Origin: Actinomycetes bacterium
Lineage (GTDB): Bacteria; Actinomycetota; Acidimicrobiia; Acidimicrobiales; RAAP-2
Direction: 5' to 3'
Assembly: GCA_021782915.1 (NCBI GenBank)
Contig: JAJXUK010000002.1
Span: forward strand, 39,417-103,416
Length of the DNA stretch: 64,000 nucleotides
Every line of letters starts with the position of its first letter. Position 1 is the first letter of the stretch. Made by a program: the position numbers and the translations under genes. The notes beneath the pieces are model-generated. The model was not told the DNA's origin. It searched no databases and saw only the letters and a list, made by a program, of their open reading frames with translations. Of this stretch, positions 1-10,475 are shown in pieces.

Positions 1-22
1 TCCAGAAGAGGTCAAGTACCAA

Positions 23-911
23 TGTTTCACGTGAAACGCAGAGACGGGCGTGTCGCTTCACGAGCGGCCAGATGCGTGAGGATCCGTGAAATTGCGGGTC
101 TTTCAGTACTGAAGGCTCGTGGTGCTCAGCTCACGCCGGAGTCGCTCAGGGATGTTTCACGTGAAACACCGCTCCGCAAGACCGGACCGTCCAGCTCGAA
201 CAAAATGGTGAGCCGTCGTGGTGGGAGCTTCCCCTGACTGTTCCACGTGAAACACGCCAGCGCGTCAAGGAAGGATGTGAGGCACCGTCCCGGACACTCG
301 ATCCCCGGCAGGGTTCTCGGAGATCCGACCAAGCGTGAGGCCACCCGACAGACTCGCCAGTCGCCCGGTCCAGCGCGCCCGCTGTTTCACGTGAAACATT
401 GCCGCGCAGCGGGCGAGGAACCAGGACTCCGGACTGTGGTGAAAATCAGGGCCGAACCCCCACAACTTCCTTGATCCCGAGTCCAGTGCAGGAGCGCGAC
501 GTTCTCAGCCCTCAGCCACGGGCCGCAGACCAATCGAGGGACGACGCCAGGGGAGTGGTGGTTTCACGTGAAACAGTCCGCCAAGCGGGCGAGGAACCAG
601 GACTCCGGACTGCGGTGAGAGTCAGGACCGAACCCCCACAGCTTCCTTGTTCCCGAGTCCAGTCCAGGAGCGCGACGTTCTCACCCGCGGGCCGCAGACC
701 GACCGAGGGGCGCAGCCAGGGGAGTGACTGTGTCACGTGAAACAGTCCGCGCAGCGGGCGAGAAACCAGAATTCCGGCCCGTGATGAGGGTCAGGGCCGA
801 AGCCCTACTGTCCTCGATCCCGAGTCCAGTCCAGGAGCGCGACGTTCTCACCCGCGGGCCGCAGACCGACCGAGGGGCGCAGCCAGGGGAGTGACTGTTT
901 CACGTGAAACA
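23..911. promoter_or_regulatory. parS: parS centromere array: 7 sites matching TGTTTCACGTGAAACA or near variants
   Basis: Sites at about 23-38, 153-168, 239-254 (TGTTCCACGTGAAACA), 383-398, 560-575, 729-744 (TGTGTCACGTGAAACA) and 896-911. They lie next to rsmG and the origin, as expected for ParB binding sites. Confidence 0.95.
383..911. repeat. Three imperfect tandem repeats of ~167-177 bp, each with one parS
   Basis: Recurring blocks gcgggcgag(g/a)aaccag, gagtccagt(c/g)caggagcgcgacgttctca, gggccgcagacc and gccaggggagtg. parS sites are spaced 177, 169 and 167 bp apart. Confidence 0.9.
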
Positions 912-912
912 G

Positions 913-1530
913 TCAGAACAGGGGACGTTTGGCGGGAATCCCGCTTCGTCGGGGGAACTGGGGTGGCGTCTCGGCGTCCTTGCGCAGGATGCGGAACTTG
1001 AGGCCATGAACGAAGTCACCCTCATCCACCAAGCCCAGCTCCCTCAGTCCCTTGCCACTCCATCTCTCCTCACGCTCCGGAGGCTCTGAGACGACTAGAA
1101 GACCACCCACGACGAGGAACCGGGCCGCGCACTCGGCGGTCACCGCTGGAGGGCCAAAGGAGCGAGAAGTCACGAGGGGAAAGAGAGCCTCCAGGCCTGC
1201 TGACCTGGCCAAATCCTCGGCCCTACCTTCCTCGACGCGGGCCCGGCCCGGTGCATCCGGCCATGCCAACACCTCGCGCAAGAACGCAACGCGCTTGGCC
1301 ATGGAATCAAGGAGGACGGCTTGGCTCCTCCAGATCTCCAGCAGAACCAGTCCAGGGAGCCCACCACCGCTCCCCAAGTCCAGAAAGGTGCTCGGGGGCG
1401 TCTCCCGACGACTCGCCCACGCCGCCACGAATCCCCTGGCGTGCGAAATCTGCGGCTCGATCGCCCCGGGGCCTAAAAAGCCCCGCGCCCTCGATTCCTC
1501 GAGGGCGCGGGTCAACCAATCAGATGTCAC
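913..1530 (-). CDS. rsmG: 16S rRNA (guanine-N7)-methyltransferase RsmG (GidB)
   Basis: FLDLGSGGGLPGLVL SAM-binding motif, VTSRSFGPPAVTAECAARFL; position next to jag/yidC. Confidence 0.92.
   Translation of the reverse strand: MTSDWLTRALEESRARGFLGPGAIEPQISHARGFVAAWASRRETPPSTFLDLGSGGGLPGLVLLEIWRSQAVLLDSMAKRVAFLREVLAWPDAPGRARVEEGRAEDLARSAGLEALFPLVTSRSFGPPAVTAECAARFLVVGGLLVVSEPPEREERWSGKGLRELGLVDEGDFVHGLKFRILRKDAETPPQFPRRSGIPAKRPLF
1482..1511 (-). terminator. Terminator-like hairpin (13-bp perfect stem, 4-nt loop, followed by GCTTTTT) inside the rsmG 5' coding region
   Basis: Minus strand: CCCGCGCCCTCGA GGAA TCGAGGGCGCGGG GCTTTTTAGG. Confidence 0.55.
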
Positions 1531-1537
1531 GAGACGA

Positions 1538-2461
1538 TTATGCCGGGCTCACCACCACGAAGCGGCGAGGCTCCTCGCCCTCGGAGCGGGTCACGACTCC
1601 ACTTACCTCCGTCAAAGCGTCGTGAACGGCCTTGCGGTCTGCAGCCGACATCGGCTCAAGTGCCCTCTCCTCACCGGTCTCGAGAACCTCGGCGGCCACC
1701 TTGCTGGCGAATCGGCCCAGAGCCTCGACACGGCGCTCCCGGTAGCGGGCGACGTCCACGAGGATCCGATCCGTGCGCCCCGGTGACTTGGACTGAACCA
1801 CCGTGCGCGTGATCTCCGCGAGGGCCTGGAGCGTCGTCCCACGAGGGCCGACCAAGATGCCCAGCTCCGTGGGGGGATTCGCGTCAATCGCGATCTCCAC
1901 GGTCTCCTCGTCCAATTCGCGGACCGAGACCTCCGCTTGAATGTTCATCGACTGAAGCAGGCCCTCGAGGAAGCCCTTGGCAATCGTCCCCTGCTCAGCC
2001 AGAGAGATTCCCTCTGCCATGTTTTCCTCCTTGTTGACCGATTTCTCTTCCCGGGCCCGTGGCACGTCCTTGGCGCCTTCGGCTCTCTTGGCCTGAGGTG
2101 ACGTGGTGGCCGTCTTGGCCCCACCCCTGGCACCGGACTTGCGGGTTCTGGAACCCGGTGCTCCCTCAGTCTCACCGCTTCCGAGTGACGTCTTCTCTGA
2201 CATCTTCTCGGTGCGCGGCTTGGTGCTGCGAGCGCCACGACGCTCCTCGCGGGCTCCGCCCCGGCGCGGGCGCTTGGGCCGCGGCGCCGTGGGCCGAACC
2301 CGGGCGCGAACTCGGGCCTCACCCTTGACTCGCCCGAACAGTCCCTGGCGTGGTTCTTCCAGGATCTCTACTTCGGCGTCATCACGGTGCACACCCAGAT
2401 GGGCCAGGGCACGTTCGGTGGCCTCATCCACGGTCTTTCCAGTGGTCTCAATCCATTCCAT
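1538..2461 (-). CDS. jag: Jag/KhpB family RNA-binding protein (Jag-N, KH, R3H)
   Basis: N-terminal WIETTGKTVDEATERALAHLGV...VEILEEPRQGLFGRVKGEARVRARV (Jag-N); KH domain NPPTELGILVGPRGTTLQALAEI; R3H-like LEPMSAADRKAVHDAL. Confidence 0.92.
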   Translation of the reverse strand: MEWIETTGKTVDEATERALAHLGVHRDDAEVEILEEPRQGLFGRVKGEARVRARVRPTAPRPKRPRRGGAREERRGARSTKPRTEKMSEKTSLGSGETEGAPGSRTRKSGARGGAKTATTSPQAKRAEGAKDVPRAREEKSVNKEENMAEGISLAEQGTIAKGFLEGLLQSMNIQAEVSVRELDEETVEIAIDANPPTELGILVGPRGTTLQALAEITRTVVQSKSPGRTDRILVDVARYRERRVEALGRFASKVAAEVLETGEERALEPMSAADRKAVHDALTEVSGVVTRSEGEEPRRFVVVSPA

Positions 2462-2466
2462 GCGGA

Positions 2467-3399
2467 CTAATGCTTTCTCTTGCGCTTCGACTTTGACCGC
2501 GGGTGAGGCGGTGGCTTCATAGTTGAGGGTTTCGCGGTGTCGCTGTCGGCCGTCGGCTTCTCGGGGGCCGGCTGCTCGGATTTGCTCGCCGATGGGATGG
2601 CCTTCTCACCGGCCTTGTTCGGGTTCGACACTCCAGTGCGGAACATTATGTCCTGAGTAATTATGCGAATGATCGTAGAAATAATCATATACAGGACGAC
2701 GGCCGTGGGAATCACCAGGTAGAAGTAGGCGAAGAACACGGGCAGCAGGCGTTGCATCGTGAGCTGCTGACTCGGAATCGCCTGGCCGGACTTTCGATTC
2801 CGATTGTTCATCTGGGCCATCTGGAAGTACTGGAGGCCCACCGCCGCGGCCACCATCACGTAGAAGGGGAGTGCGGCACCAAAAGAACCGTGGCTGGCCA
2901 GGGGCTTAAGGTTGAAGTCCATGCCGAAGACGTTGATCTGACCGTTGGAGGCGATCAGGTTGTGGTACATCTTCGAGCCGGTCGGGATGTAGCGCGGTTG
3001 AGCGAGGCCCGCCGCCGTCTTGTTCGCCAGGCCACGAATGACGCTGTAGAGAATGAAGAGGAACGGGGCCTGCAGCAGAACGGGCAGACATCCCCCAATG
3101 GGGTTCGCGCCCTCTTCGCGATACAGACGCATCAGCTCCTCATTGAGGACTTGACGGTTCTCCGGCCCCTTGTACTTCAGCTGGAGTTTCTTGATCTCCG
3201 GTTGGAGCTTCTGCATCGCCATCATCGAGCGCGTGCTCTTGACCGTGAACGGCGTCAGCGCGCCCATGATCACGATCGTGAGCAGGGTGATCGCGACGGC
3301 GTAGTTGGGGATCAGCCCGTAAAAGAAGGCCAGGAGCCAGCCGAAGAGGTGAAAGATTGGCTGAAAGATTGAACCGACGGTATGGAAAAGCGACGACAT
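2467..3399 (-). CDS. yidC: Membrane protein insertase YidC/Oxa1
   Basis: TVKSTRSMMAMQKLQPEIKKLQLKYK, NPIGGCLPVLLQAPFLFILYSVI; synteny. Confidence 0.96.
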   Translation of the reverse strand: MSSLFHTVGSIFQPIFHLFGWLLAFFYGLIPNYAVAITLLTIVIMGALTPFTVKSTRSMMAMQKLQPEIKKLQLKYKGPENRQVLNEELMRLYREEGANPIGGCLPVLLQAPFLFILYSVIRGLANKTAAGLAQPRYIPTGSKMYHNLIASNGQINVFGMDFNLKPLASHGSFGAALPFYVMVAAAVGLQYFQMAQMNNRNRKSGQAIPSQQLTMQRLLPVFFAYFYLVIPTAVVLYMIISTIIRIITQDIMFRTGVSNPNKAGEKAIPSASKSEQPAPEKPTADSDTAKPSTMKPPPHPRSKSKRKRKH

Positions 3400-3402
3400 C
3401 GC

Positions 3403-3648
3403 TCAGTGCTCCTTGTCTGCCTTCTCGGGCACGAGGTCGATGCCGTGCGGACCAAGGGGTCGACACCGACTGATGCGGCGCACGGCCAGGACCGAACCCC
3501 GCCGTGCGCCATGGATTTGAACGGCCTCGAGCGCGTAGTTCGAGCACGAGGGATAGAAACGACACGGCGAAACACGTGCGCCGGTGAGTTTCTGGTAGAA
3601 GCGGATAAGCCGCACGAGGGCTCGAGTGGGCGCCGACTCAGCAGACAT
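3403..3648 (-). CDS. yidD: Membrane protein insertion efficiency factor YidD
   Basis: LIRFYQKLTGARVSPCRFYPSCSNYALEAVQIHGARRGSVLAVRRISRCRPLGPHGIDLVPE. Start set at the internal Met (ORF extends to 3693). Confidence 0.92.
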   Translation of the reverse strand: MSAESAPTRALVRLIRFYQKLTGARVSPCRFYPSCSNYALEAVQIHGARRGSVLAVRRISRCRPLGPHGIDLVPEKADKEH

Positions 3649-3961
3649 CGGCTCGCTCGAGTGAGCGCTGGAGGTGGACGCGAAGTTCGTCATAGGTCAG
3701 ATCCCTGCCGGGCCCTTCAACCTTGACCAGATAAAATCCCTGATCAATTAGGTTGAGCTGCTCATCAAACAACGAGCGCAGCCGGCGCCGGAGTCGATTT
3801 CGCACCACCGCGGAGCCAGTCTTGCGACCGATCGCGTAAGCCACATTCACTCCGGCTTCCGCACCCGCCACGAAGGTGATCCTCAGCGGTCCGCTGCGGC
3901 CCCGTGACGTCGGGTGGGAGAACTGGGCGAACTGGCGTCGGGTGCGAACCCGACCAGGCAT
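3638..3961 (-). CDS. rnpA: Ribonuclease P protein component
   Basis: AYAIGRKTGSAVVRNRLRRRLRSLFDEQ; between rpmH and yidD. Confidence 0.93.
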   Translation of the reverse strand: MPGRVRTRRQFAQFSHPTSRGRSGPLRITFVAGAEAGVNVAYAIGRKTGSAVVRNRLRRRLRSLFDEQLNLIDQGFYLVKVEGPGRDLTYDELRVHLQRSLERADVC

Positions 3962-3965
3962 TCTC

Positions 3966-4100
3966 CTAGACCGTCAACTCGTGTCGGCCCTTGTTACGGC
4001 GAGCCTTGAGCACCGCGCGCCCCGCGCGGGTGCGCATGCGGGCCCGGAAGCCGTGGGTCTTGGCCCTCTTTCGGCTGTTGGGCTGATACGTACGCTTCAC
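3966..4100 (-). CDS. rpmH: 50S ribosomal protein L34
   Basis: Hand translation with GTG start: (M)[43 protein letters not shown]. Absent from the supplied ORF track because of length. Confidence 0.96.
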   Translation of the reverse strand: MKRTYQPNSRKRAKTHGFRARMRTRAGRAVLKARRNKGRHELTV

Positions 4101-4313
4101 AGAAACCTCATCTCACAGGTGATCGAACAACGACGCCTTGGCTCCTGGAGCCGGCAATCGCCACGTAGACGACGAATCTTACCCGACCGGGCACCGTCCT
4201 CGGCACGGCTGCGAAAACGGGAGTATGGTGACTGCCCCGGGGGCACCTTCAGCGTCCTCGAGGCTGAAGTCGTGCTTGTGGAAAATGTCGGTCGTGGGCT
4301 GTGGAGGAATATT

Positions 4314-5684
4314 GTGCGCAGCGGGGACGAGGTCTGGTCGGCAGTACGCGATTCCTTACGTGGCAACGCATCCGAGGCCGTGTGGTCCGCGGGGCTGAAC
4401 ACACTGAGCCTTGTGGATTACCGAGACGACGAGCTAATCATCGGCGCCCCCAATCGTATTCAGCTCCAGCGAGTTCAACAGCGGTACCTGCCATTCATCA
4501 CCGAGCAAGTTCGGCAAGTCGTTGGCGATCACGTGAACGTCTCGTTAACACTGAGTGACGTCGCGACGGATGACTCCACTGGTGACGTCGTGATGCGAGA
4601 GCCCGCGCGCGAGGAGATCGTGGCGACCTTCGCGGCCAGTGTCGACCGACCCGCTCGCCTGGATCCGCGCATGACGTTCGACTCCTTCGTTCCTGGACCC
4701 TCCAATCGTCTCGCCTTCGCCGCGGCCCAATCTGTTGCTGAAACACCTGGTCGGGCGTATAACCCGCTCATGATCTACGGGAACTCGGGTTTGGGCAAGA
4801 CGCACTTGCTTCACGCCATCGGCAACTACGTGCACGAGAACTACCCCGGCCGAAAGGTGCTGTACGTCTCCACCGAGACGTTCTTGAACGACTTCATTCG
4901 CGCAATCCAAACGCGCACGCAACTGGCACTGCACGAGCGCTACCGCGAGAACGACGTACTGCTCATCGACGACATCCAGTTCATGGAGACTCGTGGCGAG
5001 ACGTTCCACGAAGAGATCTTCCACACATACAACTCCCTGCACGGTGAGGGAAAGCAGATCGTCCTGACCTCAGATCGTTCCCCGCGCGACCTCGCGGGTC
5101 TCCAGGAGCGCTTCCGTAGCCGGCTGCTGCAGGGACTGGTTACGGAGATTGATCAGCCGGACCTCGAGACTCGCATCGCGATCCTGCACTCCAAGTCAGA
5201 GCGAGAGGGTATTGAGCTGCCGCGCGAGGTCGCGGAGTGGATCGCCCAGCGCGTGCGTGACAACATCCGTGAGCTTGAAGGCTCGGTGACGATGTTGCGC
5301 GCCTTCGCCAATCTTCGCCAGGAGCCGATCACCCTCGAGCTCGCGAAGAACCACCTCACCAATCTGGGTCACGATCAGGTTTCGCTGAAGCCCGAGACAA
5401 TCCTGCACGCCGTGTCGGAGTTCTACGGGATCTCCGTCGATGAGATTCGTGGCTCGAAGCGGCTCCGCCCGCTCGTGCACGCGCGACATGTAGCGATGTA
5501 CCTGATCAGGGACCTTCTTGATAACTACTCCTACCCAATGATCGCTCGTATCTTCGATGGGCGCAACCACACAACGGTGATCAGTGGCGTTGAGAAGATC
5601 AAGGAGCAGCTCACCGTCAACAGCGAGCTGCTCAGTCAGATCAACCAACTGAAGCGTCAGCTCCAGGGAGAGATCAAGGTCTGA
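4314..5684 (+). CDS. dnaA: Chromosomal replication initiator protein DnaA
   Basis: NPLMIYGNSGLGKTHLLHAIGNY, LLIDDIQFM, FDGRNHTTVISGVEKI. GTG start at 4314 preceded by GGAGG; the longer ORF start at 3876 is unlikely. Confidence 0.96.
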   Translation: MRSGDEVWSAVRDSLRGNASEAVWSAGLNTLSLVDYRDDELIIGAPNRIQLQRVQQRYLPFITEQVRQVVGDHVNVSLTLSDVATDDSTGDVVMREPAREEIVATFAASVDRPARLDPRMTFDSFVPGPSNRLAFAAAQSVAETPGRAYNPLMIYGNSGLGKTHLLHAIGNYVHENYPGRKVLYVSTETFLNDFIRAIQTRTQLALHERYRENDVLLIDDIQFMETRGETFHEEIFHTYNSLHGEGKQIVLTSDRSPRDLAGLQERFRSRLLQGLVTEIDQPDLETRIAILHSKSEREGIELPREVAEWIAQRVRDNIRELEGSVTMLRAFANLRQEPITLELAKNHLTNLGHDQVSLKPETILHAVSEFYGISVDEIRGSKRLRPLVHARHVAMYLIRDLLDNYSYPMIARIFDGRNHTTVISGVEKIKEQLTVNSELLSQINQLKRQLQGEIKV

Positions 5685-5930
5685 CGCACTGTGGCTAAGT
5701 TCACTACAGGTCTGTCGATTTCTCGTGGGGAGCGCTGGGGTGATCCACATGACTTGAGGGTTGAGTCCCGTGGGTTGAATCACCACACCACGCGTCACCC
5801 ACAGTGGGGTGTGGACAATCTTTCGGCTTCGACCAGGGAGTATCGTCATAACTCCCAGAATCCACAGAACTACTACTGCTATACCTTCTCCATTAATGAA
5901 CCACCAACGTCGCCGTAGAAAGGCCCACGG
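5685..5930. other. oriC: Candidate oriC (dnaA-dnaN intergenic)
   Basis: DnaA-box-like 9-mers: TGATCCACA (5741-5749), TTGTCCACA on the minus strand (5810-5818), GAATCCACA (5858-5866), plus an AT-richer stretch before dnaN. Confidence 0.65.
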
Positions 5931-7031
5931 ATGAAGTTCAGATCAGAACGGGACCTCCTCGTAGAGGCCCTTAGTGCCGCTAGTCGTGTGGTCGCCTCAC
6001 GATCGGTTGGCGCAACCTCGGGCATCCTCCTATCGCTCACGGGTAATCAACTCGTGGTGACTGGCACCGATCTCGACATCACGGTTCGCACCACGGTTGA
6101 CGTGATCGGACTCGAGGACGGCGCGGCCGTGGTGCCGGCGCGCCTCGTGGTCGACGCGGTGCGCTCACTTGAGCCGGGTGCGGTCACCGTGAACGCCCAG
6201 GACGAGACCGTTGAGCTCACCCTTGGTCGAGCCAAGTTCTCACTGCGCACGTTTGCAGTCATCGACTACCCGAACCTTCCCCCAGTCACGGGGGTGGTGA
6301 TGGGCGTGCCCGCACTTGATCTGGTGCAGGGCATCAATCAGGTGGTGCGGGCCGCAGCGACGGATGACGCCCGCCCGCTGTTGACTGGAGTTCTCTTCAC
6401 GACCGACGACGGGATGCTCCGCCTCATCGCAACCGACTCGTATCGTCTCGCCGTTCGTGACGTGCCGAGCGTGCGCAACCTAATTGGCACCAGCGACGTG
6501 TTGGTGCCCGCCCGGGCACTTCAGGAGCTCCAACGGGCGGCGGCGAACTTGGTGGCCGATTCGGAGATTGGCGTCACACTAACTGACTCTGAGATCTCAT
6601 TCATCGTAGGAGCGACATCCATTTCTTCGAGATTGATCGATGGCAACTACCCGTCGGTGATGCAACTAATCCCCGCGAACTACCCAAATCAACTTCGCGT
6701 GGCCAAGGACACCCTGTTGGTGTCATTGCGCCGTGCGAAGTTGCTCGCGAAGGACTCCACCTCCTCGGTTCGTCTCGCGATGCACGAGAAGAACATTGAG
6801 ATTCGTACCCAGAGCCATGACGCGGGCGACGTCGAAGACAACGTCGATGCCGACTACGCCGGCGAGGACTTGAGCATCGCCTTCAACCCCACGTTTCTGA
6901 TAGACGGCATCGAGGCGGTCTACGGCGACGAGATCATCCTGGAGATGTCGGACTCGGTGCGTCCCGCCATGGTGCACGGGGTTGACGACTCGCAGTTCCG
7001 GTATCTCCTGATGCCGGTGCGAGTGCAATAG
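5931..7031 (+). CDS. dnaN: DNA polymerase III beta subunit (sliding clamp)
   Basis: MKFRSERDLLVEALSAASRVV..., C-terminal YLLMPVRVQ; synteny. Confidence 0.96.
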   Translation: MKFRSERDLLVEALSAASRVVASRSVGATSGILLSLTGNQLVVTGTDLDITVRTTVDVIGLEDGAAVVPARLVVDAVRSLEPGAVTVNAQDETVELTLGRAKFSLRTFAVIDYPNLPPVTGVVMGVPALDLVQGINQVVRAAATDDARPLLTGVLFTTDDGMLRLIATDSYRLAVRDVPSVRNLIGTSDVLVPARALQELQRAAANLVADSEIGVTLTDSEISFIVGATSISSRLIDGNYPSVMQLIPANYPNQLRVAKDTLLVSLRRAKLLAKDSTSSVRLAMHEKNIEIRTQSHDAGDVEDNVDADYAGEDLSIAFNPTFLIDGIEAVYGDEIILEMSDSVRPAMVHGVDDSQFRYLLMPVRVQ

Positions 7032-7035
7032 TCAC

Positions 7036-8112
7036 GTGGGTCTTCGCGAGCTGGAAGTCCGTAACTTCCGGCTCTTCGATCATCTCGTGGTGCGTCCCGA
7101 CCCGGACGCCATCACGGTCTTTGTATCCGCCAACGGAACCGGCAAGACCTCCGTGCTCGAGGCGGTCTTCGCACTGGCCACCGCGTCGTCATTTCGTACT
7201 GGCACCGCGGGTGACATGATTCGCAACGGGAGCGACTTAGCCGAGGTGCATGGTGTTCTCTTCCATCACGAGCGGCGCGTGTCACTCGACCTGACTCTCA
7301 CCCGTGGGACGCGTACGACCAAGCGCATGCTCGTCAACGGACAACGGCCCCGTTCTCGCGCGGATCTCAGTGAGGCCCTGCCGATCACGATCTTCACCCC
7401 CGAGGGAGTCGACGTCGTGCGCGGCGGACCAGAGGCGCGGCGCTCGTTCTTCTCTATCTTGATGACGGACGTCAAACTTCAGGCCGGAGAGCTCATCGAG
7501 CGCTACGCCCGGGTTCTCAGCCAACGAAACGCCGTGCTGCGCTCGTGGCGAGGTGAGAGACCTAGTCTCCAACAACGCGACGAGATCGCGGTCTGGAGCA
7601 CCGATCTCGCGCATCTGGGAGAGGATCTGGTGCACTCGCGCATGGAGTTGCTCGACGCTCTAGAACCGCGTGTGGCCCAGAGCTACCGTCGTTTGGCCGG
7701 CCAGACCGCTCACGTAGGTCTCGAGTACGTTCCGTCCTGGTCCGGGGTCCTATTCGACGCCCTCGAGCAGACACTCGAAGACGATCGTGTCCGCGGATTC
7801 ACCACGGTAGGTCCCCATCGAGACGACGTGCGGATCCTCCTAGACGAGCGTGACGCACGCCATCAGGCCTCTCAGGGTGAGCAGCGATCCCTGGCCCTCG
7901 CGATCCGCCTCGCTGGCGACGAGCTCGTACGCGAGCGACGAGGAGTCGATCCCCTGGTGCTGCTCGACGACGTGTTCAGCGAACTGGACCCCGGACGGGG
8001 CGAGAGGCTTCTCTCCCTGTTGCCCCCGGGCCAGACTCTGGTGACGACGGCCTCACCGATTCCGTCCGGCCTGCATCCGGCCGTCACCATCGACCTGACG
8101 GACATGGCGTGA
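7036..8112 (+). CDS. recF: DNA replication/repair protein RecF
   Basis: LRELEVRNFRLFDHL, NGTGKTSVLEAV, SQGEQRSLALAIRLA, PLVLLDDVFSELD. Confidence 0.95.
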   Translation: MGLRELEVRNFRLFDHLVVRPDPDAITVFVSANGTGKTSVLEAVFALATASSFRTGTAGDMIRNGSDLAEVHGVLFHHERRVSLDLTLTRGTRTTKRMLVNGQRPRSRADLSEALPITIFTPEGVDVVRGGPEARRSFFSILMTDVKLQAGELIERYARVLSQRNAVLRSWRGERPSLQQRDEIAVWSTDLAHLGEDLVHSRMELLDALEPRVAQSYRRLAGQTAHVGLEYVPSWSGVLFDALEQTLEDDRVRGFTTVGPHRDDVRILLDERDARHQASQGEQRSLALAIRLAGDELVRERRGVDPLVLLDDVFSELDPGRGERLLSLLPPGQTLVTTASPIPSGLHPAVTIDLTDMA

Positions 8113-8411
8113 GGCGCCGAGACGAGCCCGTGGGCATCAGCGAGGTTCTCAACTCCCTCGCCTCTCGGCTCAAGCGAGTCGACCTGCGCCTCATCGACGA
8201 GATCCGCACCCTGTGGCCGCAGGTCGTGGACGCCTCGCTGGCCTCTTCGTGCACACCCCTTCTCATTCGTGACGGTGTGCTGATCGTGGCCGTTCCCTCG
8301 GGTGCCTACGCGCAGCGCGTGAACGAGGAGACCCCCCGCATCCTGGCCGGCTTCGGTGTGCTGGGCGCAAGAGCGCCCCGGGGGATCAGGACCCGTGTGC
8401 AGAGTGCCTGA
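8109..8411 (+). CDS. DciA-like DUF721 protein
   Basis: Small protein between recF and gyrB: LWPQVVDASLASSCTPLLIRDGVLIVAVPSGAYAQRV; overlaps the recF stop (GTGA). Confidence 0.78.
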   Translation: MRRRDEPVGISEVLNSLASRLKRVDLRLIDEIRTLWPQVVDASLASSCTPLLIRDGVLIVAVPSGAYAQRVNEETPRILAGFGVLGARAPRGIRTRVQSA

Positions 8412-8511
8412 GTAGCCTCTCCCACCCCGGTCTCGGTTCGGATGTGACAGCCATTCGGGTAGGATGAGAGAGGTCAAAAACACCTCGCCGTGGGTATTTT
8501 CGCTGCCCTGA

Positions 8512-10467
<1,956 letters not shown>

Positions 10468-10475
10468 GAGAGACC

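Noticed and set aside
22-740. Small ORFs in the first 0.8 kb
   Set aside because: They run through the parS sites and tandem repeats on both strands and lack any family motif; the region is better explained as a non-coding centromere array.
383-911. Possible CRISPR array
   Set aside because: The repeated sequence covers the whole 168-bp unit including the spacers, and the shared 16-mer is parS; no cas genes in the window.
3876-4313. N-terminal extension of dnaA in the ORF track
   Set aside because: It overlaps rpmH and rnpA antisense, and a GTG with a GGAGG site at 4314 gives a normal DnaA length.
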